DNA from: Formicarius rufipectus
Lineage: Eukaryota; Chordata; Aves; Passeriformes; Formicariidae
Reading direction: 5' to 3'
Assembly: GCA_013399695.1 (NCBI GenBank)
Contig: VXAU01001281.1
Location: 446,811-510,810 of the forward strand
DNA: 64,000 nt
The notes under the pieces were generated by a model that was not told the DNA's origin, made no database searches, and worked only from the letters and a program-made list of their open reading frames with translations. This document shows positions 13,188 to 23,502 of this stretch, one piece after another. The translations under genes were made by a program, and so were the position numbers. Position 1 is the stretch's first letter; the number at the start of each line of letters is the position of its first letter.

Positions 13188-13215
13188 TCACTATAGCGCT
13201 AGCCTGCTATAGTGA
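13188..13215. other. Perfect 10-bp hairpin in the LTR's R-U5 region
   Basis: TCACTATAGC (13188-13197) and its exact reverse complement GCTATAGTGA (13206-13215) flank an 8-nt loop. The hairpin lies about 60 bp after the AATAAA, where many retroviral RNAs carry structured leader elements. The structure is seen; a role is inference. Confidence 0.85.
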
Positions 13216-13258
13216 ACTCTTCCCATGTCAAGCCATAAGATCACGCTCGATATGCTAA

Positions 13259-15717
13259 CACAGCTTCTCATCATTAATTCTTGTTTTCTTAATAAAAAGT
13301 TTGTAGACTTTGAGGGGGAGTGGGGACAGGGAAAACAAGAAGGATCTGTAATATCGCTCCAACATGCCCATAGGTGACAGCTGTGAATTTAACTCTCCTC
13401 TTAACCTAGCAAGTGGGAATTCAATAGTTATGGACATTAAGCTCTCCAAAGTCACTTTCTAAGCCTAAAATTCCCTTCCAGCTGCTACAATTAGGCAAGG
13501 TGCCTTCAGTAGGTGTACTTAATATAGTGTCTAGATTGATCAAAGACTTTTTTCTTTTGTGTGAATAAATATACTCAGTGTGGAGAGAAGCATTATTATC
13601 TTGATTTCCATGGCCATGTGCCTTAATATGTATTACCATATTGTGTAATGTGGGTTAAGTTACCTTCTGGTTGTCCCTAAAATTTAAGAAGCAGTTTACG
13701 TGTAGTAACATACCAACTTGTGCTTGTGGCCTAGATATTTACAGGCTGGATGGTGTGCTTCTTTCATCCCTGTTTCTCTCTGTTCCTGCTGTGTCTGGAG
13801 ACATAACTACTAAAGTCACCCTGAAAGGATAAAAGGAAAAATGACAGTCAGGGAAACAGGTGGATCGTTCATCCTTAAGCAATAATTGAGTCTGGAAATT
13901 CGAGATATGTATATCAGGAAAGAGTCATTGTTTTATAAGCAAATTTGGAGCATCTCATATCAATAAATGGTGAGGCACTGTTCCCAAGTTTTACAGCAAT
14001 ACTTTCTATTCTGGCAATCCTTGTAAAGGCAATATTTAAAAGTAACACTCTTATTTTAAGAATTAATTGTGTCAAGTTGAATTGAATTGATAAAAATCAC
14101 TTGGGATTTTCTTTTAAAATATATTAGATTGCATTATTGTAGCTATATTTGGAAATTAAAGGCAAAACTATTGTTAATTCTGAACATTCAGTCTAATGGA
14201 ATCCTTTCAGAAATGACTATATGCATAAGAATACGGTAAGTCTAATCACTCAAATAATTTCTCTATGTCAGACTTCCGAAATAACTCTTGTATAAAGATA
14301 TAATGAATATTAATTGCATACAGAAAATGTCTGAAATCTAACCACAGGTATAACATGTTGTGCCAGCTATTTCAGATCTGCTTTTTTTTTGTCCCTGGTA
14401 TATCATTTTGATCACCGTTAAGAATAAGCTGATATGCACAAAGAGAATAATTTTTCTATTAGCTTATTAATTAAAAGATTAATTCACATCTTCATATTTC
14501 CCCTAAGAGCAATGTTCCAGTACCTGTACTGTTTTTAATGAGGTGAGCAAGAGACATTCAAAAACTATTTTTTTCTCTGGTCATATTTTTAGTGTCAATA
14601 GGAACATTTAGCATCCAGTGAAATACTACCCTCAAAACCTGCTGCAAAATATCACATAGACTAAGTTGACATATGGAAATAGCCTGCTCTGGAAATGCAG
14701 AAAAATGGCTAGAAATGAGGACTGCTCTGCTGGACATCTCAAGTGTCCCAGAACAACTCCTTTGCTAAATATTCAAGTCAGGTAAGAAGTTGCAATATAC
14801 TGCTGCCATTCCACACCAATCCCATATTTTACCACGTGGTTATCATTTCTGCAGGGAAAATTAAACAATCGGCATTATTTCAGTAGATTTGATATGCAAA
14901 ATATCCCCTTTTTTTTCAAGGGATTATTGGAAAAACCTTCTAGACCAAGAATCCCAGCTCATGACATGTGTAACTTCATATGTCCACCTTCAAAATGCCT
15001 AAGTGGCTCAGTGCTGCCAGTCTGGGATGCCAGCTCAAAGGGCAATGTCAAATATGCACTTTTTTCCTTTTATTTTGGCTTCTCTTTTGAAACATATACT
15101 CATTTCACAACATCTCCGGGGCCATCTGGTTTCAGATTGCTTTTCTAGGCATATCTATCCATCCCTAAAGTACTACTTGGCTTGAGCTCACAGATAGTAA
15201 AAAGCAAATCAGATGCTAGCCAATAGAGAAAAACACAGATAAGTTTATATATATATTAGATTACAGTTCTTACACTGTGGTCATGACTGATACATTTTCC
15301 CTCCATTTCTCCACACCAAATTTTTTTGCATTTTTAAAGTACAGCAACAACAAAGAAGTCATTGAATTTTTTAAAAAAATTTTATGCATTACAATTGCAG
15401 GAATGATATATCATTTTGGGTCAATCTTCTGTGAAAATTCACAGAGTATTAAATAGCCTTACTTTCTGAATATATCATTTTAAATTGCATAAGCAACAGA
15501 TGGGAACAAAGGGTCATTTTAACCATGCATGTGTTTGGGGGTTTAAGTGTTTTATTTCTAGTTACAGAACTTTTAAAATTGAGGCTTTTGTAAGAAATTA
15601 CATAAAATAACAGATAGTTAAATTCACCACAGGAAAGAAAGTCAAGAAATAGATATGATAATAGGATGATTTAAAACAGCATGGTTTCTTGATTGCAGTC
15701 TAAATATTAATCTCTCT
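13259..15717. other. AT-rich unique sequence
   Basis: No gene was recognised. At 14705-14781 a short open frame of 25 codons runs from an ATG into a CAG|GTAAG donor-like site (cut after 14781). No acceptor or known peptide supports it as an exon. Confidence 0.5.
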
Positions 15718-15869
15718 GTGTTTGCTGTCTTAGTGAATGGAGAGAAAGAGAAAAGACGAGATTACAGACTGCAGCAAGCACTCCTGGTGCCCAGCACCCA
15801 GGGACTTGGACCACTATTAATGAGCTGTAGACAGGATCTGATTCTCCCATTTGTGCCATACAGAAAGGA

Positions 15870-15910
15870 AGATGATTTAATTAATGACAAATTATCACTT
15901 ATCTGATAAT
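15870..15910 (+). promoter_or_regulatory. Candidate enhancer cluster: homeodomain and GATA motifs
   Basis: Within 40 bp are TAATTAAT (15878-15885, a paired homeodomain-type site), TTATC (15892-15896) and a palindromic GATA site TTATCTGATAA (15899-15909). Such clustering occurs in vertebrate enhancers but can arise by chance in AT-rich DNA. No conservation data were available. Confidence 0.3.
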
Positions 15911-16079
15911 GTGTATGATTTGCCATACTCTTAAAACGACCTCTGTAATCTTAAACTGGCTCTTACTGTTTTGAAACGTGAGAAGCGTTGCACATTGACA
16001 AAAAAAAAAAAAGCAAGCAACCAAGTAACAACAAAGGCCTCCAAATAATGCTGGATTTAATCTTATTGCATAGTAGAAA

Positions 16080-16108
16080 GAAAAAAAAAAGGGGAAAAAA
16101 AAAAAAAG
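16080..16108. repeat. A-rich low-complexity tract
   Basis: Two A runs separated by GGGG form a short purine-only tract. A further A run lies near 16000-16011. Confidence 0.9.
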
Positions 16109-16312
16109 GACAAAAGTTGCTTTGTCAGGTAGGCTTTTGGCTGAATTCAGATTTTTGTTTCGTTTCAGCTACAAAGACTCCCTTCTTAATGTTATGCTGT
16201 ATGAAATTCTTATTCTGCCATTAGGGCAGTCTGGTGCACTACTAATTAGAGCTATTAGCCTTAAACGTCCTTTGAATTTTGTACATTCAGTCAGCACCTA
16301 CCCCACATTGTG

Positions 16313-16332
16313 CTTTGATCTTTGATGCAAAT
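16313..16332 (+). promoter_or_regulatory. Candidate TCF/LEF pair plus octamer site
   Basis: Two adjacent CTTTGAT motifs (16313-16319, 16320-16326; TCF/LEF-type) run directly into ATGCAAAT (16325-16332), the exact POU octamer. The right half resembles a SOX-OCT composite site with a shorter gap than the canonical one. The motifs are seen; an enhancer role is inference. Confidence 0.35.
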
Positions 16333-17937
16333 GTAAGAAGCATCCTTACATTCTCCCTTGAGGAACACAGTGCTGTCACTTTAACTTTATGGTTGATGCT
16401 GCCTGGGGTTAATATGGTATTGCTCTCAGATGCAATAAAGGAAGAGACTACATTTTACTGAGAAAGTCCCATTTTGCCCACAGTCCCTAAAACCTCTTGA
16501 ATTTTAAATGTTATATTCAGTATTTCAAATATTTTACTTTTCACTGTATTATAAAAAGAAAATCATTTTAATACTTTTTATTGTCCACAGGTATAATACA
16601 TTTCATTGTGCCACAGAGTCTCTTTTCCTTTAAGAATAGATGTATGGATGACTTATTTTTAAAAGATTCCTTAGAGAACATTTTGTAAGACAACAATTCT
16701 AAATTAAAGCACAGTTATAATTTATATTGAGTCCTCTGAGTCTTTTATGGTCTGACTCTTTATTAGAGTTACTATTAGCATCTCCCTGCAGAGCCTCCTT
16801 TTGTAATCAAAATGACAACTCATATCACCACCAGTAAACATTGTTTGAAATGTAATACAACACTTCTTTGATAGAGGCACCAGCAATTTTAAATTTACAG
16901 CCTAAGTCTATACTGTCAAAGTAAATGGAAAAGCTCATCAAATTCAGAAGGCTTCTGATTAGCTCAAGAGTCACGTAAAAGAATAAGTAAATGTTTCAAG
17001 TGACACTTTTATAATAATAAAATCGAATCAGTCCTTTGTGGATTTACTGTTCTAGGGTGTGATTCTGTTTTCCAGTGCTGCTGATGCACTCCTTCCAATA
17101 AGCCCTTAACTCACAATGCATAGGCAACTCCACGACCATCCTTTCGCCTCCAGTAACATCTGCATGAGTGTCCTTACTTAGGTTGCTACTTGCTTTTCTG
17201 TGGTGTCTTTAGCTGATCACTCCAGTGTTCCTTTCTGCACAGTGGAACCAGTATTGTCACAGGTGAAATTGTTAACCCTTCCAGCTCAGACTTGCTTGTC
17301 TCCTGATGGCCATGGCACACTTTGGTGAAGTGGAGTTCAGGATTTATCTCTCTTTAACCAAAGTTATTATTTCAGTCCTAGGTTTCCAGTGCTAAGTGCT
17401 CTAACCATTGTGTTGATTGAGAATCAGTGTTTCTTTACTATAAACTGAACTCATCATCCCCAGTGGGTAATTGATTTGCTTGAAAAATCAAGCCCTTCCA
17501 GGGACTTAATGTACAGCTTACTCACTTCTCTCACTGTCTCTAAGACACAGCAGATCTTGGATTGGGACTTCATATCTCTGAATAGTGACATGAGAGCAAG
17601 CGAACAGTTCACATGGCAACTTTAACCCTTAGTCACTTGTGGGTGCCCAGTCTCATCTCATCAGGTACATTTTGGTGCTGCCTATCTGTCTGCACAGGTG
17701 CTTCTGTACCTGTCAGACAAGTACAGTACAGACAGACAAGTATTGACAGTACAAGGATACTGTACATTTGAATGCAAATGCATGCAGCTGGCAAGGAATT
17801 TTCAATTCTTTCTGTAAGTAAGTAGCTTGACCACATACATCTACAAGAATGTCAGTTCCTCCCCAATGACCTAAAGAAAGTAGTTTCATAGCTCAATGAA
17901 AAATATTAAAATGTGCATTCAAAGAGAAAACACAATT

Positions 17938-17953
17938 AAAAAAAAAAAAAAAA
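17938..17953. repeat. Poly-A tract, 16 A
   Basis: Simple homopolymer with no AATAAA in the preceding 30 nt. Confidence 0.9.
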
Positions 17954-19962
17954 GGCAACAAGGGCCACTGTTATGAATCTGTGGAGGATTTTCTTTTTTC
18001 TCCTTTTAAAAGTCAACTCTTGCTGTTAACAATTATCTTGTTCCTTACAGACAAGGAGCTTCAATAAATGTACTTTTACTTTTCCTGAAGATAGCGCCTT
18101 CAGTACTAAGGACAATGATTTTATGTATTTATATTGGGACAATAATCTCAATTGCAGAAACCACTTTTTTCAAACATACATATTTAATACAAATAATGAA
18201 ATTACAGTATTATTATATAATATGGCATTAAAAATAATTTACTGAAAATCACTTATGCATTTTGTCTCACAATTACATACTTCTTATACTAACCCTGTTG
18301 CCTGCATCTTCACATTTTCAAGAGGTGTGAATTTGACAGATCAGATGTCAGTTCAGAAAAAGTACACTAGAACTTGCAAAAGGTTGGATGCCATTCTGGC
18401 TACACTGATTAAAGACTGACACATATTTGGAACATGCTAGTTCAAGACTGAAGATGACAACAAAGGAAAGTATAAAGACATGGAAGTTGTGATTGATGGG
18501 TGGTACATTATTCTAAATTAATACTTAAACTGAGAGCTGACATAGTGGAGCAAAACAAAAAAATGTTATATTTTATCTGATATGCTGCCCCTCACAATAG
18601 CATACATTGCAAGTTCAAAGAAAAATACTATGCCATTTATAACAAACATATAAAATTTCATCTTAACTCTTTATAAATATCTCCTTTATAACACAAATCA
18701 TACCTGCCATCTTGATTTTTATAGTTGATTGTGTGCTACCATTTACCCTGTCAGGCCCAGCCTTACAAATTTGACAGCTTTGTTACCTCTGTACTCTCTG
18801 CACAGTTATCTGCAGCTCAGACACTGCTGTTTTTCAAGGTCAAGGATGCCAAAACCCAAACACCTCCTTCTCCACTCTTCCATACACACTCCTTTCACTT
18901 TATCCCAGTGCCTCTAACTTTGCTCCTAGCACTGCCTCCACATCTTTATTTCCCAACACCCCTCACCCACATCAATTTTATTTCTATGTCACTTATTTTT
19001 AATTTTCCTTCTCCAGTGATTTCAGATGTCAGGACCAGACTGTCTGAGCCATGCTTCTCAAGCAGTTTCTGATGCAGGGGTGGTGTAAGATGGATGACAT
19101 ATGCACTGGCTTCAGGGAACTTCACGTATTAGTGACCAGTTGGGCAATCTAATCACCTTTTCACATCACCTATCTGTCCTTCCATCTTCAGTTCCTTCCC
19201 TTATGGGCCAAGAGAAATGTGTAGCAGGCTACAAATTGTGCAACTCTTCTCTTGGATTTTTAACTATAGAAGTGCCTCATAGGATAGTTCCATGCTGCAC
19301 ATCAGCAGTTGGTCATGTCTCATAGGCAAAAATCAGTACGAATCTCCATATAAGCATCTTTATAATTCTGTAATTTTTCCCCTTTGCAGCCTAACCCACT
19401 TACAGAACGCCTCCAGACCCTCAGAATACTTCTATCTGCAATCTCCTGTGACGTTTTAAGTTATGCTTTCTAGAACAGAATAGGTTTCCCTAAAACTGTC
19501 TAAGGTCTCTTAGTCGAGTCTTACATAGAAGAACATAAGGTTTAACTTAGAGAATTTACAAAGGATCATAATCCCTACATCCTGTTTCTAATATGAGAAA
19601 CATATTCAATATTTCATATTTTGAGACACAAAATTAGGGTTAGAAGTAGGAACCAGTTTCAAATATTAAAAACTCAAGTTATGGTCTCAAAATTCAGCAG
19701 TTTTGGGCTTTAAAAATTTTTATATTCCTTTCTCTTGTTAAAGAGTCTTTGTTTCATCTTTCCATATCAATGCTCTCCTCAGCTTAATATCCCTAAAACT
19801 TGAAAAGAAAGGAAATATATTTGCTTTGGCCTGCCTGTGCAAATGTTAATCAGAACGTAATAAGTAATGTTTTGTGGTTTTTTACTAGTAATCACAACAT
19901 GGTCAGTGCTAAAGATACATATTTTCAATGGAAATAAAGAATATTAAAATAACAGAGCAGAA

Positions 19963-19965
<3 letters not shown>

Positions 19966-20007
<42 letters not shown>
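19966..20007 (+). repeat. Poly-A tract, 42 A, with upstream AATAAA
   Basis: This is the longest homopolymer in the window. AATAAA at 19933-19938 lies 27 nt before the run, the arrangement expected at the 3' end of a retroposed polyadenylated transcript. ACAACAT occurs at about 19892 and again just after the A run, a weak candidate target duplication around a roughly 70-bp insert. The alternative is an expanded simple repeat. Confidence 0.9.
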
Positions 20008-20008
<1 letters not shown>

Positions 20009-21540
20009 AACATCAATAAAAAACCCCAAACAAACAGCATCAGGACCTGAGTATTTAAATTATTGCAATGAAAAATCTGTGAAAGTCCCAAAACCACATC
20101 CCTTGAGGAATGCAAAAGGCCATGAATATGTGATGAAATATACTTCCATAGACAGAAAATTTGATAACTAGTTCATTTTTTCAGTAAGACCTGTTTTAAT
20201 ATTCTACTCATTATCTAAGGTAGAAATTTTATGAGGGAAATAAAAAGGCAACAATTAAGATTCACTTACACTGCAATGAGATGCAATGTAGATGCCCCCA
20301 CTTATACATGTGATTGTTTGAATACCATCCAAAGTCCTACCACAGTTTTGGCAAGAATTAGTAAGCCAAATAATTCCACGATGAGTACATGTCACTGAAT
20401 TTAAAAAAGTGCAAAATTAAGCCACTACCAAAAACGTAGTTCTGCCCCTTACCTGCCCTAATAGATACTCTTCTTGCACAAGTACTAGTAACCATATGCT
20501 CACTGAACCTCCTTATCCAGATGTGAACTTTTCACATTTTCTGGTTTTTTGCTATAATTAGATTTTAGCTAGATCAGCAGTTTGATTGAACTAACCGTGT
20601 AGTGCCAAAAGGAAAAGCCAGTACAAAAGTAGAGGTGAAAATATGTAGTCAAGGATGGAGAGGAGGGTCCTATTTGGGGAACACCCCTTTGGGCAACATC
20701 ATGACCTGTGTATTCAAGCTAAAGCCACGATACAGCAGGTTAGCCACAGGCACACACAGGGTGCTGCTTCTGTCCATACACACTGGGTATTAAATTCAAT
20801 GCCCTCTCATACAAGACATTGTGTTACAGATACACCTTTTGCGGAACCACTGAGGAAGGTAACAGGTTTCAGATCCACAAGGGAAAGTCCTCAGAGTTGG
20901 GAAGCTGAGCTCTTTTCTTCAGAATAATCACGGGATACTGAATATCCCAGCTCAAACATCAAGACTTTGTAAGCCTATGTTTTGAGCACTGGAAAATGAA
21001 AGGATTTCCTCTATTTGCAAATTCTTTCTTCAAGAAGGGGCTTCATCAAAGCATCTACTTAGCAGCATAACATACACTACTATCATGGTTCCTACATATT
21101 CTCTACCAATCATAATTTCAGTAAGACCCTTATAGGTAAAACAAAGATTTTTGCCACTCTTTTTTTAGTCATCTCCTACAATTTAATTCTTCCAAGACTG
21201 TCTTTTTTTTAATTCTGTAAGTGACATTTACTGCAATTCTTCATAAACCCCTGAGAATTGGATTCCTTGCTCCTGGAATCGAATAAAATATGTGCACAGC
21301 CTGTCAGCAGGTCACATGTATCCTGCCAACCTACATCTAATAGATTTTTCACTTTTCATCAGAGGATTTCAAGACAGTATGTAGTCTGCCAAATTTACTA
21401 AAAAGCTTGCTACAGTATCGCACTTTCGAAATGTGCAATCTGTCAAAGCCATAGCTCAAAATGTCTGGTACGATGAGAGTCTTTGAAAAATCTGCTACGG
21501 TGTTGGCATTCATTCAGAAAATAATGAGTATATCAACAGA

Positions 21541-21598
21541 GAAGGAGGGGGAAAGAGAAAAGTTGTTGGGGGAGGGGGAAGTGGAAAGAAAAGAGGAT
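21541..21598 (+). repeat. Polypurine tract
   Basis: Nearly all G and A, interrupted by GTTGTT, with GGGGGAGGGGG near 21570. It is low complexity and could form triplex or G-rich structures; no function is visible. Confidence 0.8.
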
Positions 21599-22434
21599 TA
21601 ATTCTAAATGTAATTTTCTAGAACCTGAAGAAACTACAGAAATTCTTTTTGCAGGTGTAATCTAGTTTCATACAAATTCCTCCAAGATGATAGCACATTA
21701 ATGGATAAATAGTCTGAATGCTACATTTAATAACATTAATGAAAAGATAATTTATCATAGATTTGACTGCAGCTGTACATAGCAAACCTCAATATTGATT
21801 CAAATACTGCATACATTTAGCAAACAAAAGACAGCAAAATTGCTTGAATTTTTACAAAACATTATATATAGAAAGAGTATCGTAAGAGACAGATGAACTG
21901 CTTAATTTATTAACTGAAATATGAACAAAACTGAAGCAATTTTAGAAGACTTGCAAATAAAAGCAAACTTCTGTTTCAGGATAAACAATAACATTCTCAA
22001 CTCAATACTCAATAACAATACTCAATACTCAAGGACTATGAAATGCAATTCTGAGAACCTTTCTTCTCTGCTTTCCTTCATCCTGCATTTTAGAAAATCC
22101 ACATTTACATTCAAAGTACATAAAAAAGACCAAAAAGAAGACAACAAAGTCCAACGTCATATTTGCATATTAAAAACAAGTTCTTATGCACCTCCTAGAA
22201 CAACTGACTACACAGGCAGTTGTTCCTGAACATAATGATGAGCAAGTGAAAGGACTGTAGTAGAATTTTTAATTCAAAGCACTACAGAAGAGCTGCTTGA
22301 CTCCATGCCCCGTATCTTTGAAAAGAGGTTACAGAAAGTTACTTGGATATAGGAAGTCAATGCAAGTCATTAACACCACAGCACTAACAGGTCTAAATCC
22401 AGTCACTTCTAGAAGTAAGAAAGGAAATAATGGG

Positions 22435-22451
22435 CGACGACGACGACAACG

Positions 22452-22524
<73 letters not shown>

Positions 22525-22525
22525 A
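22435..22525 (+). repeat. (CAA)n trinucleotide microsatellite with CGA head
   Basis: About 90 bp of trinucleotide repeat starts with a few CGA/CAA mixed units and continues as pure CAA. In one frame it reads as polyglutamine, but the flanking frame has no protein similarity and stops shortly after, so it is a microsatellite. It is likely polymorphic. Confidence 0.97.
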
Positions 22526-23373
22526 ATTAAAAACCAATCAAATAAAAAATAAAGGCTCCACTGTGGAAAAATATTGGGTAAAATTTGCTGTAATGAAGAA
22601 GCCTACTGAGCTGATTCAAATGAATCAAACAGGCTTACAATGGCCAGGAGACAACTGGAATAAAGAGGGCTTGTGATACTGGGGCTTGTGAACTACCTTG
22701 CATTGCCAATTTGATTTTTCTCTATTAAAAATTTAAATATTAATTTTGTAATAAAATAGGGATTTGTTGTTCATTTTAAGAGCCTTGGGTCTTATTTGGA
22801 AGTCTCACTGAACATCTCATGTGGGATATAACAAACCAGCTCTTGGAAGAGATTTTTACCGAATTTATGGGTACATTGGAATGGCTCCTAATTTAGTGAA
22901 TAAAAGCACTTCAGTCTCTCTTTCATGCAAATAAAAGAAAAAACATTGAATCATTGAGATTATGGTGTTACATCTAATTGTAATGTCCCTAAAAGCACTG
23001 CAAAGTGTCCTAGGTAACTTTGGTAATGTAAGACAAATTCTTTGGCTGCCTTTAAGAGACAAAATTCAGAAGTAGCTTGCCATTTTATAAAAAATATTTA
23101 AATTATGATTTTTTTTAATATCTAATATTTTTAAGCCTCTTTCTTTATTCCATCTTTCTTTCCCCTTCTCACTTCCATACAAATATGTTGAACAAGGAAG
23201 TCCCACCCATAACTTTTGTTTGCATAAGCAAACCATGTTTGGAGAAGTCCAATAGAGGTGTTAAAATTGCATGAATACTTCATAATTTAGCACTATGGTC
23301 ACAAACTAAGATTCTGCTCTATAGGCTTCAGGATAGTGATTTCTTTCCCAATATAAGTATGACAATTTTCAGT
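22526..23373. other. AT-rich unique stretch
   Basis: No gene or repeat was recognised. Confidence 0.5.
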
Positions 23374-23502
23374 AGATCACAGAATATTCTGAGTTGGAAG
23401 GGACACACAGGCATCAGGAAGTCCAATTCTGAAGTGAATAGCCCATACGGGAGTCAAACCTGTGACCTTGGAGTTATTGGCACCTGAGTTAATCTCAGGG
23501 TC
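23374..23502 (-). mobile_element. TguSINE1-like SINE, internally deleted
   Basis: The left part has the CR1-like tail (ACAGAATATTCTGAGTTGG, then GGACACACAG). The right part, on the minus strand, has the tRNA-Ile-like B-box segment (GGTTTGACTCC) and a remnant of the head. Compared with the copy at 2925-3056, about 14 bp of the D-arm/A-box part of the head is missing. The copy is decayed and should be inactive. Confidence 0.85.

Larger units (their letters stand above)
12710..13252 (+). mobile_element. Probable solo LTR of an endogenous retrovirus
   Basis: The core shows LTR promoter architecture: an inverted CCAAT-like ATTGG near 12938, TATAAAA at 13099-13105, and AATAAA at 13123-13128. AATAAA thus lies just upstream of the expected start site, as in alpharetrovirus and some ERVK-type LTRs. 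The proposed start is TGTCAG at 12710, preceded by TGCTAA (12704-12709), and TGCTAA recurs at 13253-13258. The 6-bp duplication fits ERVK-type integration. The 3' end would then read TA where CA is expected, so the boundaries are tentative. U3 would be about 420 bp and R-U5 about 120 bp. No gag, pol or env sequence adjoins it. Confidence 0.65.
16500..22434. other. AT-rich unique region
   Basis: No exon or interspersed repeat was recognised. It contains a 16-A run at 17938-17953, the 42-A run at 19966-20007, and a polypurine stretch near 21541-21598. The 115-codon open frame at 18725-19072 is low-complexity pyrimidine-rich sequence without a recognisable domain. Confidence 0.5.

Noticed and set aside
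22297..22530. Open frame with a polyglutamine tract
   Set aside because: The glutamines come from the (CAA)n microsatellite; the flanking residues resemble no protein and there are no splice sites or conservation clues.
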